NCBI RefSeq assembly: GCF_037974355.1
Contig: NZ_CP150235.1
Location: forward strand, 2,418,001-2,482,000
Length of the DNA: 64,000 nt
Direction: 5' to 3'
Source: Paenibacillus sp. FSL R5-0517
GTDB taxonomy: Bacteria > Bacillota > Bacilli > Paenibacillales > Paenibacillaceae
A program made the translations under genes and the position numbers. Below the pieces are notes generated by a model. The model saw nothing but the letters and a program-made list of their open reading frames with translations, made no database searches and was not told the origin of the DNA. Positions 8,084 to 17,800 of the stretch are shown here, piece after piece (positions within the stretch are counted from its first letter, which is position 1; the number at the start of each line of letters is the position of its first letter).

Positions 8084-9075
8084 AAATCGTCATTGATGCC
8101 ATGGGAGGCGACAATGCACCTGCATCAACGGTAGAAGGTGCGATCGCCGCAGCCACGGAATGGGCGGATACACAGATCGTCCTGATCGGCGATGAAGCCA
8201 AGCTGGAGCCTCTTTTGAGTCAGTCAGGTGTGAGACCTGCCAATCTTACGGTCCGGCATGCTTCCGAAGTTATTGGTTCGGATGATGAACCCGTAAAAGC
8301 AGTACGTCGCAAGAAGGATGCCTCCATGGTAGTTGCAGGCCGTATGCTGAAAGAGGGCGAAGCGGACGCGATGATCTCGGCAGGCAATACCGGAGCGCTG
8401 ATGACAGCAGGTTTGCTTGTTGTAGGTCGAATGGAAGGCATTGAACGTCCGGCGCTTGCGCCCATGATTCCAACGATTGATGATGTAGGTGTACTTGCGC
8501 TGGATCTCGGAGCGAATATGGATGCCAAACCGGAGCATCTTGCGCAATATGGCCTGATGGGCAGCTTGTATCGGCAAAAAGTACAGGGCATAGCGTCCCC
8601 ACGAGTGGGTTTGCTCAATGTAGGAACAGAGCCAGGCAAGGGAAATGAGTTAACCAAACATGCATATCCTTTACTGGAACAACTCCCCATTCGTTTTGTC
8701 GGTAATGTTGAGGCGCGTGATGTGCTGACTGGTGCTTGTGATGTGCTTGTATGCGACGGTTTTGCAGGAAATATACTGCTGAAGTCGCTGGAAGGCACAG
8801 CAGGTGCCATTTTCGCCTTGCTTAAGGAGCAATTCTCATCTTCTCTTAAAAGTAAACTGGCTGCAGCTGTATTGATGCCTGAGTTGCGTGGGCTGAAACG
8901 AAAGCTGGATTATACGGAGCATGGCGGAGCGCCGCTCCTCGGTTTGAGCAGACTGGTTGTAAAAAGTCATGGATCTGCTGATGGCAATGCCATCAAAAAT
9001 GCTGTGCGCCAAGCTCGGATTGCAGTGCAGAATCAGCTGGTAGAGAGCATATCTAAGGAAATTAGCGGGAAGTGA
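8080..9075 (+). CDS. plsX: Phosphate acyltransferase PlsX
   Basis: A 331-residue peripheral membrane enzyme that makes acyl-phosphate from acyl-ACP, feeding PlsY in phosphatidic acid synthesis. It has the N-terminal IDAMGGDNAP motif and the VCDGFAGNILLKSLEG block near the C-terminus. The ATG at 8080 overlaps the fapR stop, indicating translational coupling. It belongs to the FapR regulon, as in B. subtilis. Confidence 0.97.
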   Translation: MKIVIDAMGGDNAPASTVEGAIAAATEWADTQIVLIGDEAKLEPLLSQSGVRPANLTVRHASEVIGSDDEPVKAVRRKKDASMVVAGRMLKEGEADAMISAGNTGALMTAGLLVVGRMEGIERPALAPMIPTIDDVGVLALDLGANMDAKPEHLAQYGLMGSLYRQKVQGIASPRVGLLNVGTEPGKGNELTKHAYPLLEQLPIRFVGNVEARDVLTGACDVLVCDGFAGNILLKSLEGTAGAIFALLKEQFSSSLKSKLAAAVLMPELRGLKRKLDYTEHGGAPLLGLSRLVVKSHGSADGNAIKNAVRQARIAVQNQLVESISKEISGK

Positions 9076-10073
9076 GTGACGACATGAATAATTTGCGCCC
9101 AGTAGGGGTTATTGGTACAGGGAAATATGTGCCTGAGAAAATTTTGACGAATAGCGATCTGGAGAAAATGGTCGATACCAATGACGAATGGATCGTCAGT
9201 CGTACAGGAATCAAAGAGCGTCACATTGCTGCACCCGAGCAGGCAACTTCTGATCTGGCATATGAAGCAGCTCTTAAAGCACTTGAATCTGCTGGCATGA
9301 CAGGCAGTGATCTGGATCTGATTATTGTTGCAACCATTACCCCGGATTCTTCGTTCCCATCAACAGCCTGCATCTTGCAGGACAAATTGGGTGCAAAAGG
9401 TGCGGCGGCATTTGATCTGTCGGCAGCTTGTTCCGGATTTGTATATGGGTTGGCAAGTGCTACCAGCTTCATCCAAAGCGGCATGTACAACAACGCACTT
9501 GTTATTGGAGCTGACTGTTTGTCTCGTATTACGGATTATACAGACCGTAACACATGTGTCCTCTTTGGGGACGGGGCAGGCGCGGTAGTCGTTGGTGAAG
9601 TTCCAGAAGGTCGCGGATTCAAAGCATTTGATCTCGGTGCCGAAGGTGCTGGCGGTAGTCTTCTTCAGATGGAAGGCGGCGGTTCCCGTCTGCCTGCTTC
9701 CGCAGAGACCGTTGAAAATAAAAAGCATTATATCTACATGAATGGTCGTGAAGTGTTCAAGTTTGCAGTCCGTGTCATGGGTACGGCTACCATTGAGGTA
9801 TTACGCAAGGCTGGTATGGAGCGTACGGATGTGGATCTGTTTGTTCCGCATCAAGCGAATATTCGGATTATCCAATCTGCGATGCAACGACTGGAACTTC
9901 CTGAAGAAAAGGTTGTAGTCAACGTGGATAAGTATGCCAATACATCGGCTGCTTCCATTCCGCTTGCTTTGGTAGAAGCCGCAGAGGAAGGTCGCATGAA
10001 AGCCGGAGATACCGTTCTGATGGTTGGATTCGGTGGCGGTTTGACATGGGGAGCATCGGTACTCGTTTGGTAA
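9072..10073 (+). CDS. fabH: Beta-ketoacyl-ACP synthase III
   Basis: A 333-residue condensing enzyme that starts fatty-acid synthesis from acyl-CoA and malonyl-ACP. The Cys-His-Asn triad is visible: Cys120 in DLSAACSGF, His in VPHQANIRI, and Asn in KYANTSAASIP. GTG at 9072 overlaps the plsX stop. An ATG four codons later (9084) is an equally plausible start. In B. subtilis fabHA is transcribed elsewhere with fabF; here it is inside the fapR-plsX operon between plsX and fabD. Confidence 0.96.
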   Translation: MSDDMNNLRPVGVIGTGKYVPEKILTNSDLEKMVDTNDEWIVSRTGIKERHIAAPEQATSDLAYEAALKALESAGMTGSDLDLIIVATITPDSSFPSTACILQDKLGAKGAAAFDLSAACSGFVYGLASATSFIQSGMYNNALVIGADCLSRITDYTDRNTCVLFGDGAGAVVVGEVPEGRGFKAFDLGAEGAGGSLLQMEGGGSRLPASAETVENKKHYIYMNGREVFKFAVRVMGTATIEVLRKAGMERTDVDLFVPHQANIRIIQSAMQRLELPEEKVVVNVDKYANTSAASIPLALVEAAEEGRMKAGDTVLMVGFGGGLTWGASVLVW

Positions 10074-10097
10074 ATAGACATCTGGGAGATGAATGAG

Positions 10098-11039
10098 ATG
10101 GGTAAAATAGCATTTGTATTTCCCGGACAGGGATCACAGGCTGTAGGCATGGCCAAGGATGCGTATGAGTCCGTGCCTGCGGCAACCGAGATTTTTCGCA
10201 CAGCAGATGAAACATTGGGTTTCTCGCTGAGCAACCTTGTATTTGAAGGACCGGAGACCGAGTTGAAACAGACATCAAATACACAACCAGCTCTGTTGAC
10301 AGCAAGTATTGCCTTGCTTGAAGCTTTCAAAGAAAAAGGAATTCAGCCAGACTATATGGCTGGACACAGTCTGGGAGAATACAGTGCACTGGTGGCAGCG
10401 GGCGTTCTTTCGTTTGCTGACGCTGTGAGCACTGTGCGGGCGCGAGGTCAGTATATGGAACAGGCAGTACCGGGTGGACAAGGAGCGATGGCTGCTGTGC
10501 TTGGTGCGGATCGGGAAGCGCTGGGGGTGCTTTGCCGTGACGTATCTGAAACTGGTCATGCGGTTGAACTTGCCAACATGAATTGTCCGGGACAAATCGT
10601 CATCTCTGGTGTGAAGGAAGGCGTAGCTGCTGTCGCGGAACGAGTGAAAGAAGCAGGCGGTAAACGCGCCATTGCTTTGGAAGTAAGCGGACCGTTCCAC
10701 TCTTCACTGATGAAGGGTGCGGCTGAGAAGCTGGAAGAGAAACTGAAAACCGTTACGTTCTCACCGGCAGCGGTTCCTGTAGTCGCTAATGTGACTGCAA
10801 GACCTGCAGAGGATGGACAGGTTCGGGATTTGTTGACAGCTCAGGTCTATTCTCCTGTATTATGGGAAGACAGTGTGACATGGCTGATTGAGCAGGGTGT
10901 GGATACGTTCATCGAGATTGGATCTGGCAGTGTATTGACCGGTTTGATTAAAAAAACAGATAAAACCGTAAAACTGTACAATGTGAACAGTCTTGAAACG
11001 CTCGAAGCAACGGCAAGTGAATTAGAAGGAGTTATATGA
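10098..11039 (+). CDS. fabD: Malonyl-CoA:ACP transacylase
   Basis: A 313-residue enzyme that loads malonyl groups onto ACP. The motifs are FPGQGSQ at the N-terminus, nucleophile Ser91 in GHSLGEYSA, catalytic His in GPFHSSLM, and the C-terminal EIGSGSVLTGL. The ATG at 10098 is preferred over 10089, because GGGAG at 10084-10088 is nine bases before the former and touches the latter. It is cotranscribed with fabH; the structured repeat copy 1 follows the stop immediately. Confidence 0.96.
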   Translation: MGKIAFVFPGQGSQAVGMAKDAYESVPAATEIFRTADETLGFSLSNLVFEGPETELKQTSNTQPALLTASIALLEAFKEKGIQPDYMAGHSLGEYSALVAAGVLSFADAVSTVRARGQYMEQAVPGGQGAMAAVLGADREALGVLCRDVSETGHAVELANMNCPGQIVISGVKEGVAAVAERVKEAGGKRAIALEVSGPFHSSLMKGAAEKLEEKLKTVTFSPAAVPVVANVTARPAEDGQVRDLLTAQVYSPVLWEDSVTWLIEQGVDTFIEIGSGSVLTGLIKKTDKTVKLYNVNSLETLEATASELEGVI

Positions 11040-11218
11040 GTTAAACTAAACTTTTTACACGAGAACGGAGAGGACAGAAAAAAACTGAAGAAGCGGAGCG
11101 TTCGCCTTTATCACCGGATTTTCCCATTAGAAAAGGGAATCAAAAAATCTGGGGATAACAGTGATCGGAAGTTTATTCTGTCATCGGAGTGGCAAGTGTA
11201 AACATTCTTTGGTTGAAC
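11040..11218 (+). repeat. Structured intergenic repeat, copy 1
   Basis: One of three related elements in this window (others at 14649 and 23111). Core pairing: TTATCACCGGATTTT (11108-11122) with AAAATCTGGGGATAA (11144-11158), enclosing a CCC/GGG hairpin. Outer stems: GACAGAA (11073-11079) with TTCTGTC (11176-11182), TTTACAC (11054-11060) with GTGTAAA (11196-11202), and GTTAAACTAA (11040-11049) with TTGGTTGAAC (11209-11218). It fills the gap between fabD and fabG in the sense orientation and ends about 30 bases before the fabG ATG. The family is not one I can name. Confidence 0.8.
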
Positions 11219-11249
11219 TGATATAGATTTGGGGAAAGGAGGAATGATT

Positions 11250-11999
11250 ATGTCTAAACCATTAGAAGGTAAAAATGCACTCGTTACCGGGGCATCCCGG
11301 GGCATTGGACGCAGTATTGCATTGGCACTGGCTGAAGCTGGAGCGAACGTAGCCGTGAATTATGCGGGTAGCCAAGCGGCAGCTGAGGAAGTGGCGGAAG
11401 CGATTCGTGCCAAAGGAGTCAAGGCGATTACACTTCAAGCCAATGTGGGCCTGATGGATGAAGCTGAACAAATGGTCAAAGCTACACTTGAAGCTTGGGG
11501 CAACGTTGATATTCTGGTGAACAATGCCGGTATTACCCGTGATAATCTGATCATGCGTATGAAAGAGGAAGAATTCGATCAGGTTATTGAAACCAATCTC
11601 AAAGGTGTGTTTAACTGCCTTAAGGCGGTTACACGTCCAATGATGAAACAACGGTCGGGAAGAATTATCAATATCTCCTCGGTTGTAGGTGTGCTCGGTA
11701 ATGCTGGACAAGCGAACTATGTTGCTGCCAAAGCAGGAGTTATTGGCCTGACAAAGGCATCTGCTCGTGAACTGGCTTCACGTGGAATCACAGTCAACTG
11801 TGTTGCACCAGGTTTCATTGAGACGGATATGACAAAAGAGTTGTCCCAGGAGCTGGTGGACGGTATGCTAAGTGGTATTCCGTTGTCCCGTTTGGGTCAG
11901 CCGGATGAAATTGCCGGTGTAGTCACTTTCCTGGCTTCACAGGCTTCATCTTATATGACAGGGCAGACGCTGCATGTCGATGGTGGCATGTACATGTAA
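11250..11999 (+). CDS. fabG: 3-oxoacyl-ACP reductase
   Basis: A 249-residue short-chain dehydrogenase that reduces 3-ketoacyl-ACP with NADPH. The cofactor motif is TGASRGIG (13-20), then NNAG (91-94) and the catalytic set Ser144, Tyr157, Lys161 (in YVAAK). The ATG at 11250 lies seven bases after AAAGGAGG; the earlier in-frame starts at 11229 and 11244 lack spacing. It is probably cotranscribed with fabD through the repeat element, unless that element interrupts transcription. Confidence 0.97.
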   Translation: MSKPLEGKNALVTGASRGIGRSIALALAEAGANVAVNYAGSQAAAEEVAEAIRAKGVKAITLQANVGLMDEAEQMVKATLEAWGNVDILVNNAGITRDNLIMRMKEEEFDQVIETNLKGVFNCLKAVTRPMMKQRSGRIINISSVVGVLGNAGQANYVAAKAGVIGLTKASARELASRGITVNCVAPGFIETDMTKELSQELVDGMLSGIPLSRLGQPDEIAGVVTFLASQASSYMTGQTLHVDGGMYM

Positions 12000-12062
12000 T
12001 TCTTCCCGGACTTGAACAATAGTCGGGGAACAGGCGCTGGACGATCCGAAATGCCGGAAAAA

Positions 12063-12079
12063 GGCCGGGTTCCCCGGCC
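12063..12079. repeat. GC-rich hairpin upstream of acpP
   Basis: GGCCGGG-ttc-CCCGGCC, a very stable 7-bp hairpin in the 152-base gap between fabG and acpP. No T-run follows. It could stabilise or partly attenuate the transcript that makes the abundant ACP; the role is inferred only. A TATAAT at 12124 is too close to the ribosome binding site, and has too poor a -35, to call a promoter. Confidence 0.5.
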
Positions 12080-12151
12080 GGGAGCCGCATATGTCTTCTA
12101 TGGCATTTTGCCTGCGATTCTCGTATAATACCAAAGAAGGAGGTGAACCGG

Positions 12152-12385
12152 ATGTCCGATGTATTGGAGCGTGTAAAACGCATCGTCGTCGACCGCTTGG
12201 GCGCAGACGAAGCTGAAGTTACACTTGAAGCATCTTTCAAAGAAGATTTGGGTGCTGATTCTTTGGATGTAGTGGAATTGGTCATGGAATTGGAAGATGA
12301 ATTTGATTTGGAAATCTCTGATGAAGATGCAGAAAAAATCACGACCGTAGGTGAAGTTGTAAACTACATACAATCTCATACCTAA
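12152..12385 (+). CDS. acpP: Acyl carrier protein
   Basis: A 77-residue acidic carrier protein. The phosphopantetheine attachment site is Ser37 in GADSLD. The ATG at 12152 follows a full AAGGAGGTGA ribosome binding site; an in-frame ATG at 12143 lies inside it. It is the hub for FabD, FabG, FabF and PlsX encoded alongside. A hairpin terminator follows. Confidence 0.98.
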   Translation: MSDVLERVKRIVVDRLGADEAEVTLEASFKEDLGADSLDVVELVMELEDEFDLEISDEDAEKITTVGEVVNYIQSHT

Positions 12386-12394
12386 AGTCATTTT

Positions 12395-12430
12395 AGTCCC
12401 GCACATGTTTTCGAACAGGCGGGACTTCTC
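12395..12430 (+). terminator. Hairpin after acpP
   Basis: A perfect 8-bp stem AGTCCCGC/GCGGGACT at 12395-12402 and 12419-12426, followed by a pyrimidine-rich but imperfect T tract. It may be a partial terminator that lets acpP be made in excess of fabF. I see no clear separate fabF promoter. Confidence 0.6.
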
Positions 12431-12561
12431 ATCATTCATTGGTTTTTCTCATTCCGCAAGCAACTCTACTCAAGCGGGCTTATCTTGGTTGAATAGATGT
12501 CTGTTTGCGGATATTCCCACAAAATACTTGCGTAATGCAGTCGATATAGAGGTGACTCGGT

Positions 12562-13800
12562 TTGAAACAAAGAGTAGTAATTACCGGAATGGGCGTAATG
12601 ACATCGCTCGGAAAAGATTTGGAAACGTTCTGGGGCAGTTTAATGGCAGGAAAGTCCGGAATCTCTCAGATTGAGGCGTTTGATGTTAGTGAATACACGA
12701 CACAGATTGCAGCTGAGATCAAGGATTTCAACCCGGAAGAATATATGGATCGCAAGGATGCTCGCAAAATGGACCGTTTTGTACAGTTCGCTGTAGCAGC
12801 CGGCTTCAAAGCCGTTGAAGACAGTGGTCTGAAAATTAACGAGAATATTGATGCAGAGCGTTTCGGTGTATCCATCGGATCAGGTATTGGTGGATTGGGT
12901 ACGTGGGAGGACCAACATAATGCATTGTTGCAAAAAGGTCCAAAACGGGTAAGCCCATTCTTTATTCCCATGATGATCTCCAACATGGCTTCAGGCCAAA
13001 TGTCCATCTCTCTTGGTGCCAAAGGTCCCAACATTAACGTGGTTACCGCTTGTGCAACAGGTACACACTCCATCGGAGATTCCTTCAAGTTGATTGCCAA
13101 TGGTGATGCAGATGCCATGATCTGTGGTGGTGCGGAAGCAACAATCAGACCAACGGGTCTTGCAGGGTTCTGTGCTATGCGCGCAATGTCTACACGTAAT
13201 GATGATCCTGCGAAATCAAGCCGTCCTTTTGATACAGAACGTGATGGTTTTGTTATGGGCGAAGGCGCTGGTGTTCTGATTCTGGAATCCCTGGAGCATG
13301 CTCAAAAACGTGGTGCACGCATCTATGGTGAAGTGATAGGTTACGGTCTGACAGGCGATGCACATCACATGACAGAACCAGATCCGGATGGAGCAGCACG
13401 TTGCATGAAGATGGCACTTCGCAATGCGGGTATTGAGCCTGAAGAAGTGGATTACATTAATGCACACGGAACCTCAACTCCTGTAGGTGACAGATCTGAA
13501 ACGCTTGCGATCAAAAAGGCGTTTGGTGATCATGCGTACAAGCTCGCAGTGAGTTCCACGAAATCCATGACGGGCCACATGCTTGGCGCTGCTGGTGGTG
13601 TAGAAGCGGTTATCTGCGGATTGTCACTGACACATCAGACATTGGCACCAACGATCAACCTGGAAAATCAGGACCCGGAATGTGATCTGGATTATGTTCC
13701 AAATGTTCCACGTCAAACTAAAGTCAATATTGCCATGTCCAATTCATTTGGATTCGGCGGTCACAATGCCACCATTATTCTCAAAAAATTTGAAGCATAA
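12562..13800 (+). CDS. fabF: Beta-ketoacyl-ACP synthase II
   Basis: A 412-residue elongating condensing enzyme. The Cys-His-His triad is visible: Cys164 in VTACATGTH, His in [11 protein letters not shown], and His in [13 protein letters not shown]. The C-terminal SFGFGGHNA is typical. It starts with TTG at 12562, seven bases after GAGGTGA. The downstream rnc start lies 13 bases past its stop, so the two are coupled. Confidence 0.97.
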   Translation: MKQRVVITGMGVMTSLGKDLETFWGSLMAGKSGISQIEAFDVSEYTTQIAAEIKDFNPEEYMDRKDARKMDRFVQFAVAAGFKAVEDSGLKINENIDAERFGVSIGSGIGGLGTWEDQHNALLQKGPKRVSPFFIPMMISNMASGQMSISLGAKGPNINVVTACATGTHSIGDSFKLIANGDADAMICGGAEATIRPTGLAGFCAMRAMSTRNDDPAKSSRPFDTERDGFVMGEGAGVLILESLEHAQKRGARIYGEVIGYGLTGDAHHMTEPDPDGAARCMKMALRNAGIEPEEVDYINAHGTSTPVGDRSETLAIKKAFGDHAYKLAVSSTKSMTGHMLGAAGGVEAVICGLSLTHQTLAPTINLENQDPECDLDYVPNVPRQTKVNIAMSNSFGFGGHNATIILKKFEA

Positions 13801-13813
13801 GGGGCTAGTTCGT

Positions 13814-14518
13814 TTGAGTGAAGATCTGAAGCAGTTACAACATAAACTTCAAATCAAATTTGACAACAGGCAGCTTTTAAAACAAGCGTTTACCCATGCT
13901 TCTTATGTAAACGAACACCGGTTCAGTCAGCATCAGGACAACGAGCGTCTGGAGTTTCTGGGCGATGCCGTGCTGGAACTGACTGTATCGGAATACTTGT
14001 ATCATTTGTATCCTAACCGTCCGGAAGGCGAATTAACTAAGCTGCGGGCATCCATTGTCTGTGAGCCTTCCCTCGTCAAATTTGCTGAAGCGTTGGGTTT
14101 TGGTCAGTATGTACTTCTTGGTAAAGGTGAGGAACTAACGGGAGGACGGACACGGCCGGCTCTGCTGGCGGATGTGTTTGAATCTTTCATTGGTGCATTG
14201 TATCTGGATCAGGGGCTTGCGCCTGTCCGGGCATTTCTCGACCAGCATGTCTTTCCATTAATCGTGTTGGGCAGCAAGCTGCAAATGAGTGATTACAAAA
14301 CGGAACTGCAGGAACTGACTCAGCATCACAATATGGGAGCTTTGGAATACCGTATCGTTGAGGAACGGGGACCTGCCCATGAACGTGAGTTTGTCTCGGA
14401 GGTCCATATGGGTCAAGAACGGCTTGGCAGAGGTACAGGGCGTTCCAAAAAGGAAGCGGAACAACAGGCTGCATCTGCAGCACTTGATCGACTGAAGCTT
14501 CCGGAAGCCGGAGCTTAA
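13814..14518 (+). CDS. rnc: Ribonuclease III
   Basis: A 234-residue double-strand RNA endonuclease for rRNA and mRNA processing. It has a catalytic RNase III domain with the signature [13 protein letters not shown] at 44-56 and a C-terminal dsRNA-binding domain (about 160-230). The TTG at 13814 is chosen because a purine-rich GGGG lies at 13801-13804 and homology begins there. The frame is open back into fabF, but that part is shadow. It is the last gene of the fapR-to-rnc run and is closed by a strong terminator. Confidence 0.95.
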   Translation: MSEDLKQLQHKLQIKFDNRQLLKQAFTHASYVNEHRFSQHQDNERLEFLGDAVLELTVSEYLYHLYPNRPEGELTKLRASIVCEPSLVKFAEALGFGQYVLLGKGEELTGGRTRPALLADVFESFIGALYLDQGLAPVRAFLDQHVFPLIVLGSKLQMSDYKTELQELTQHHNMGALEYRIVEERGPAHEREFVSEVHMGQERLGRGTGRSKKEAEQQAASAALDRLKLPEAGA

Positions 14519-14540
14519 CCGATAGCGCATAGACAAACGA

Positions 14541-14611
14541 AGAGCAAAGAGCAGCCCGCGGGTCCGCCCCGGCGGAAGTAATCGGCCGGACTGCTTTTTG
14601 CTCTTTTTTTT
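14541..14611 (+). terminator. Terminator after rnc
   Basis: A long stem AGAGCAAAGAGCAG/CTGCTTTTTGCTCT (14541-14554 with 14591-14604) around an inner GC-rich hairpin, followed by a T8 run. It ends the lipid operon before the repeat element and smc. Confidence 0.92.
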
Positions 14612-14648
14612 GTAAAGAGGTTCAGGGGGAGTTAGCCTGATCGTTAAC

Positions 14649-14837
14649 TAAATAAGTGAACTCTATTTTACACAAAACGAAGAGTGCAGAACCAATCTGA
14701 AGAAGCAAAGCGTGCGCATTTATCAACGGATTTTTCCCTTGGATAAGGGAATCAAGAAAATCTGGGGATAAGGGCGATCGGAGGATGGTACTGCAATCGA
14801 AGTAGTCATGTGTAATAGCAATGGTTCAATTTATTTA
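14649..14837 (+). repeat. Structured intergenic repeat, copy 2
   Basis: Same family as the element at 11040. Core: TTATCAACGGATTTT (14720-14734) with AAAATCTGGGGATAA (14757-14771), around TTCCCTT/AAGGGAA. Outer stems: TGCAGAACC (14685-14693) with GGTACTGCA (14787-14795), TTACAC with GTGTAA (14810-14815), and TAAATAAGTGAAC (14649-14661) with GGTTCAATTTATTTA (14823-14837). The outer stems differ in sequence from copy 1 but still pair. It sits between the rnc terminator and smc, in the sense orientation. Confidence 0.8.
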
Positions 14838-14889
14838 GGCGCTGGAATGCAATACTTGAAATTTGCAAGAGGAGGTGACGAGAAACCCT

Positions 14890-17800
14890 ATGTTTTTAAA
14901 ACGGATTGAATTGGGTGGATTCAAGTCATTCGCCGACAAAACGGAGATGGAATTCGTTCGTGGCATTACGGCTGTTGTAGGTCCGAACGGAAGTGGCAAG
15001 AGTAATATATCGGACGGAATCCGTTGGGTTCTGGGGGAACAAAGTGCCAAATCGCTGCGTGGTGGCAAGATGGAAGATATCATCTTTGCAGGTAGTGATG
15101 CACGGAAGGCTGTTAATTTTGGTGAAGTGTCGCTAACACTCGATAACGAGGATCACGCACTTGCACTGGATTTCGGTGAAGTGACGGTGACTCGTCGTGT
15201 ACATCGCAGCGGAGATAGTGAATATTTTATTAATAAACAATCTTGTCGCTTGAAGGATATTACGGAGTTGTTTATGGATACCGGTATCGGTAAGGAAGCC
15301 TACTCGATCATTGGACAGGGACGAATTGAAGAGATTCTGAGTACCCGTTCAGAGGATCGCAGGGGCATCTTTGAAGAGGCATCAGGTATCGTTAAATATA
15401 AATCCCGTAAGCGGGATGCTACGCGCAAACTGGATGAGACAGAGCAGAATTTACTGCGTATTCATGATCTGGTGACCGAACTGGAGGATCAGATTGGACC
15501 CTTGAAGGAACAATCGGAGAAAGCGATCCATTATAAAGAACTTCGTTCGCAGCTCAAATCACAGGAAATTTCCATGTATGTGTACCAGATCGAACAGATT
15601 CATGCATCTTGGAGTAAGGCCAACGAAAGGCTGCAATCGCTAAAACAGGAAGAGGTTGGACTGGCGGCGATTGTCTCTACGCATGATGCCAAGCTGGAAA
15701 ATGATCGGAATGCGCTGCGTATCCTGGAAACAGAGACAGAGCAACTGCAATCCGCCTTATTGCAATTCAGTGAAGCGACGGAGAAAAGTGAAGGCCTTGG
15801 AGAACTGCTCAAGGAGCGCTCGCACCATCTGCAAACAAATCAGGAGCAACTCAAAGTAACGCTTGCCGCCAGTGAAGAGAGACATCGCGAACGGGAAACC
15901 GAGCTGATTGCACTGCGTGAGAAGTTTGGCAAGCTTGAGCATGAACTGAATGATGTGAGAAATCAGTTGTCGCAGGAAGAAGCCAAACTCATCGGTGTCA
16001 CAGGCGGTATTAGCCAGCAGCAAGAGGAAAGCCTCAAAGGCAACTTGCTGGAACTGATGAATCAGATGGCTCAGACACGAAATGAAATTCGTTATGTGGA
16101 TCAGCAGAAAGAAACGCTGGAGCGCAGAATGAATCGCGCGGCTGAGGAATCAGGCAAGTGGGAAGAACAGAAAGAAACACTGGAAAGTCGCAAAGCGGAC
16201 ATTGAGAAAAAAGTTGTTCGTTTGGGCAAAGAAATCAGTGATCTACGTGGTGGTTATATTACGGAAAGTGAACGACTACAATCACTGCAGAAGCTGCTCG
16301 AAGAAAGTCGAGGCACGGTCCGTAAATGGGAACAAAAGCGTGAAGCTCAAGTTTCCCGCCGCGATACAATGAAAGAGATGCAGGATGATTTTGACGGATT
16401 CATGCTGGGTGTCAAAGAGGTCCTCAAGGCTTCACGTAAAGGTACGCTGAGCGGTGTTCATGGAGCTGTAGCTGAACTCGTTAAAGTTCCTGAGAAGATT
16501 GAACTTGCGGTAGAGACAGCAATGGGAGCATCCTTGCAGCATGTGGTCATGGAAAATGAATCAGTTTCCAGACAGGCGATTGCTTTCCTGAAGCAGCGCC
16601 AGTTGGGACGTGCAACGTTCCTGCCTCTCGATGTCATTCGTCCTCGTGCCATTGGAGCGGCTGAACGTTCCATGATCGAAGGTATGGAAGGTTTTGTGGG
16701 GATCGGTGCTGATCTTGTACAATTTGAATCCAAGTACGCTTCGATCATTGGCAGTCTGTTGGGTAATGTTATTATTGCCGAAACGCTGGAGGTGGCCAAT
16801 AAAATTGCGGCTCGCTGCCAGTATCGTTTCCGGGTCGTGACGCTTGAAGGTGATGTGGTTAATGCGGGTGGTTCCATGACAGGTGGTAGCCAGCACAAGA
16901 AAAATGTGAGTCTGCTCAGTCGTAAACGGCAGTTGGACCAGCTCGATCAGGATATCTTGGATACCGAAAATCAAATTGTGAAACTGCATCGCAGTGTGGA
17001 TGATGTAAAAGTTCAACTGGAGCAGTGTCAGGACAAACTGGATGAACTTCGCCAGTCTGGTGACGATACCCGAAATGCAGAACAGCAGGCTTCGATGGAA
17101 ATGAAGCAGGTAGAGCATGAGCTTCGCCACGTGCTTGAACAGGTTGCCGTTGCCGGGCAGGAGAAGAGCGGATTCACCGAAGAGATCAAAGAGCTGGATA
17201 CGGCTCGCATCGTCGCTGTGAAGAAGCTGGAGCAGCTTGAAGAAGAAGAAAAAGCGACTCATCGTGCCATTCATGCAGCCGAGTTTGCTCGGAAAGCCAA
17301 TGAATCCGCGAAGGAAGAATTGCAGAGCCAACTCACCGAGTTGAAAGTACGGGAAGGCAAGCTCGATCAGGAGCGATTCTCCAATGGGGAACAATTGCGA
17401 CGTCTGGAGCGGGAAGTGGAGTCGCTGGTCAAAGATCTTCGTCAGAATCGCACCTTGTTAGCTTCAATGGAAGCAGATCTTAAGAAAACACAGACCGAAA
17501 GTGTTAAGCAGATTGAAGATCTGAACCAGTACAAGCTGAAAAAAGCGGAAACTTCTCAAGAACTGGACTTCAAACGTGCTGCCCGAAGTGAGTTGTCGAA
17601 AAAGCTTGAGCTTGCCGAGAGTGAAACGAAGGAACAGCGCACGCAGTTGAAAGCTGTGGAAGAACAGATGCGACAGACCGAAATTTCCGTGAACCGGTTG
17701 GATGTTGAGCTGGAAAATATACTTCGAAAGCTGACGGATGAATACGAACTGGGTTATGAACTGGCCAAAGAGCGTTATCCGGTGCCGGAAGATGTAGAGC

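Noticed and set aside
12124..12129. TATAAT as an acpP promoter
   Set aside because: No acceptable -35 box, and the start site would fall on the ribosome binding site.
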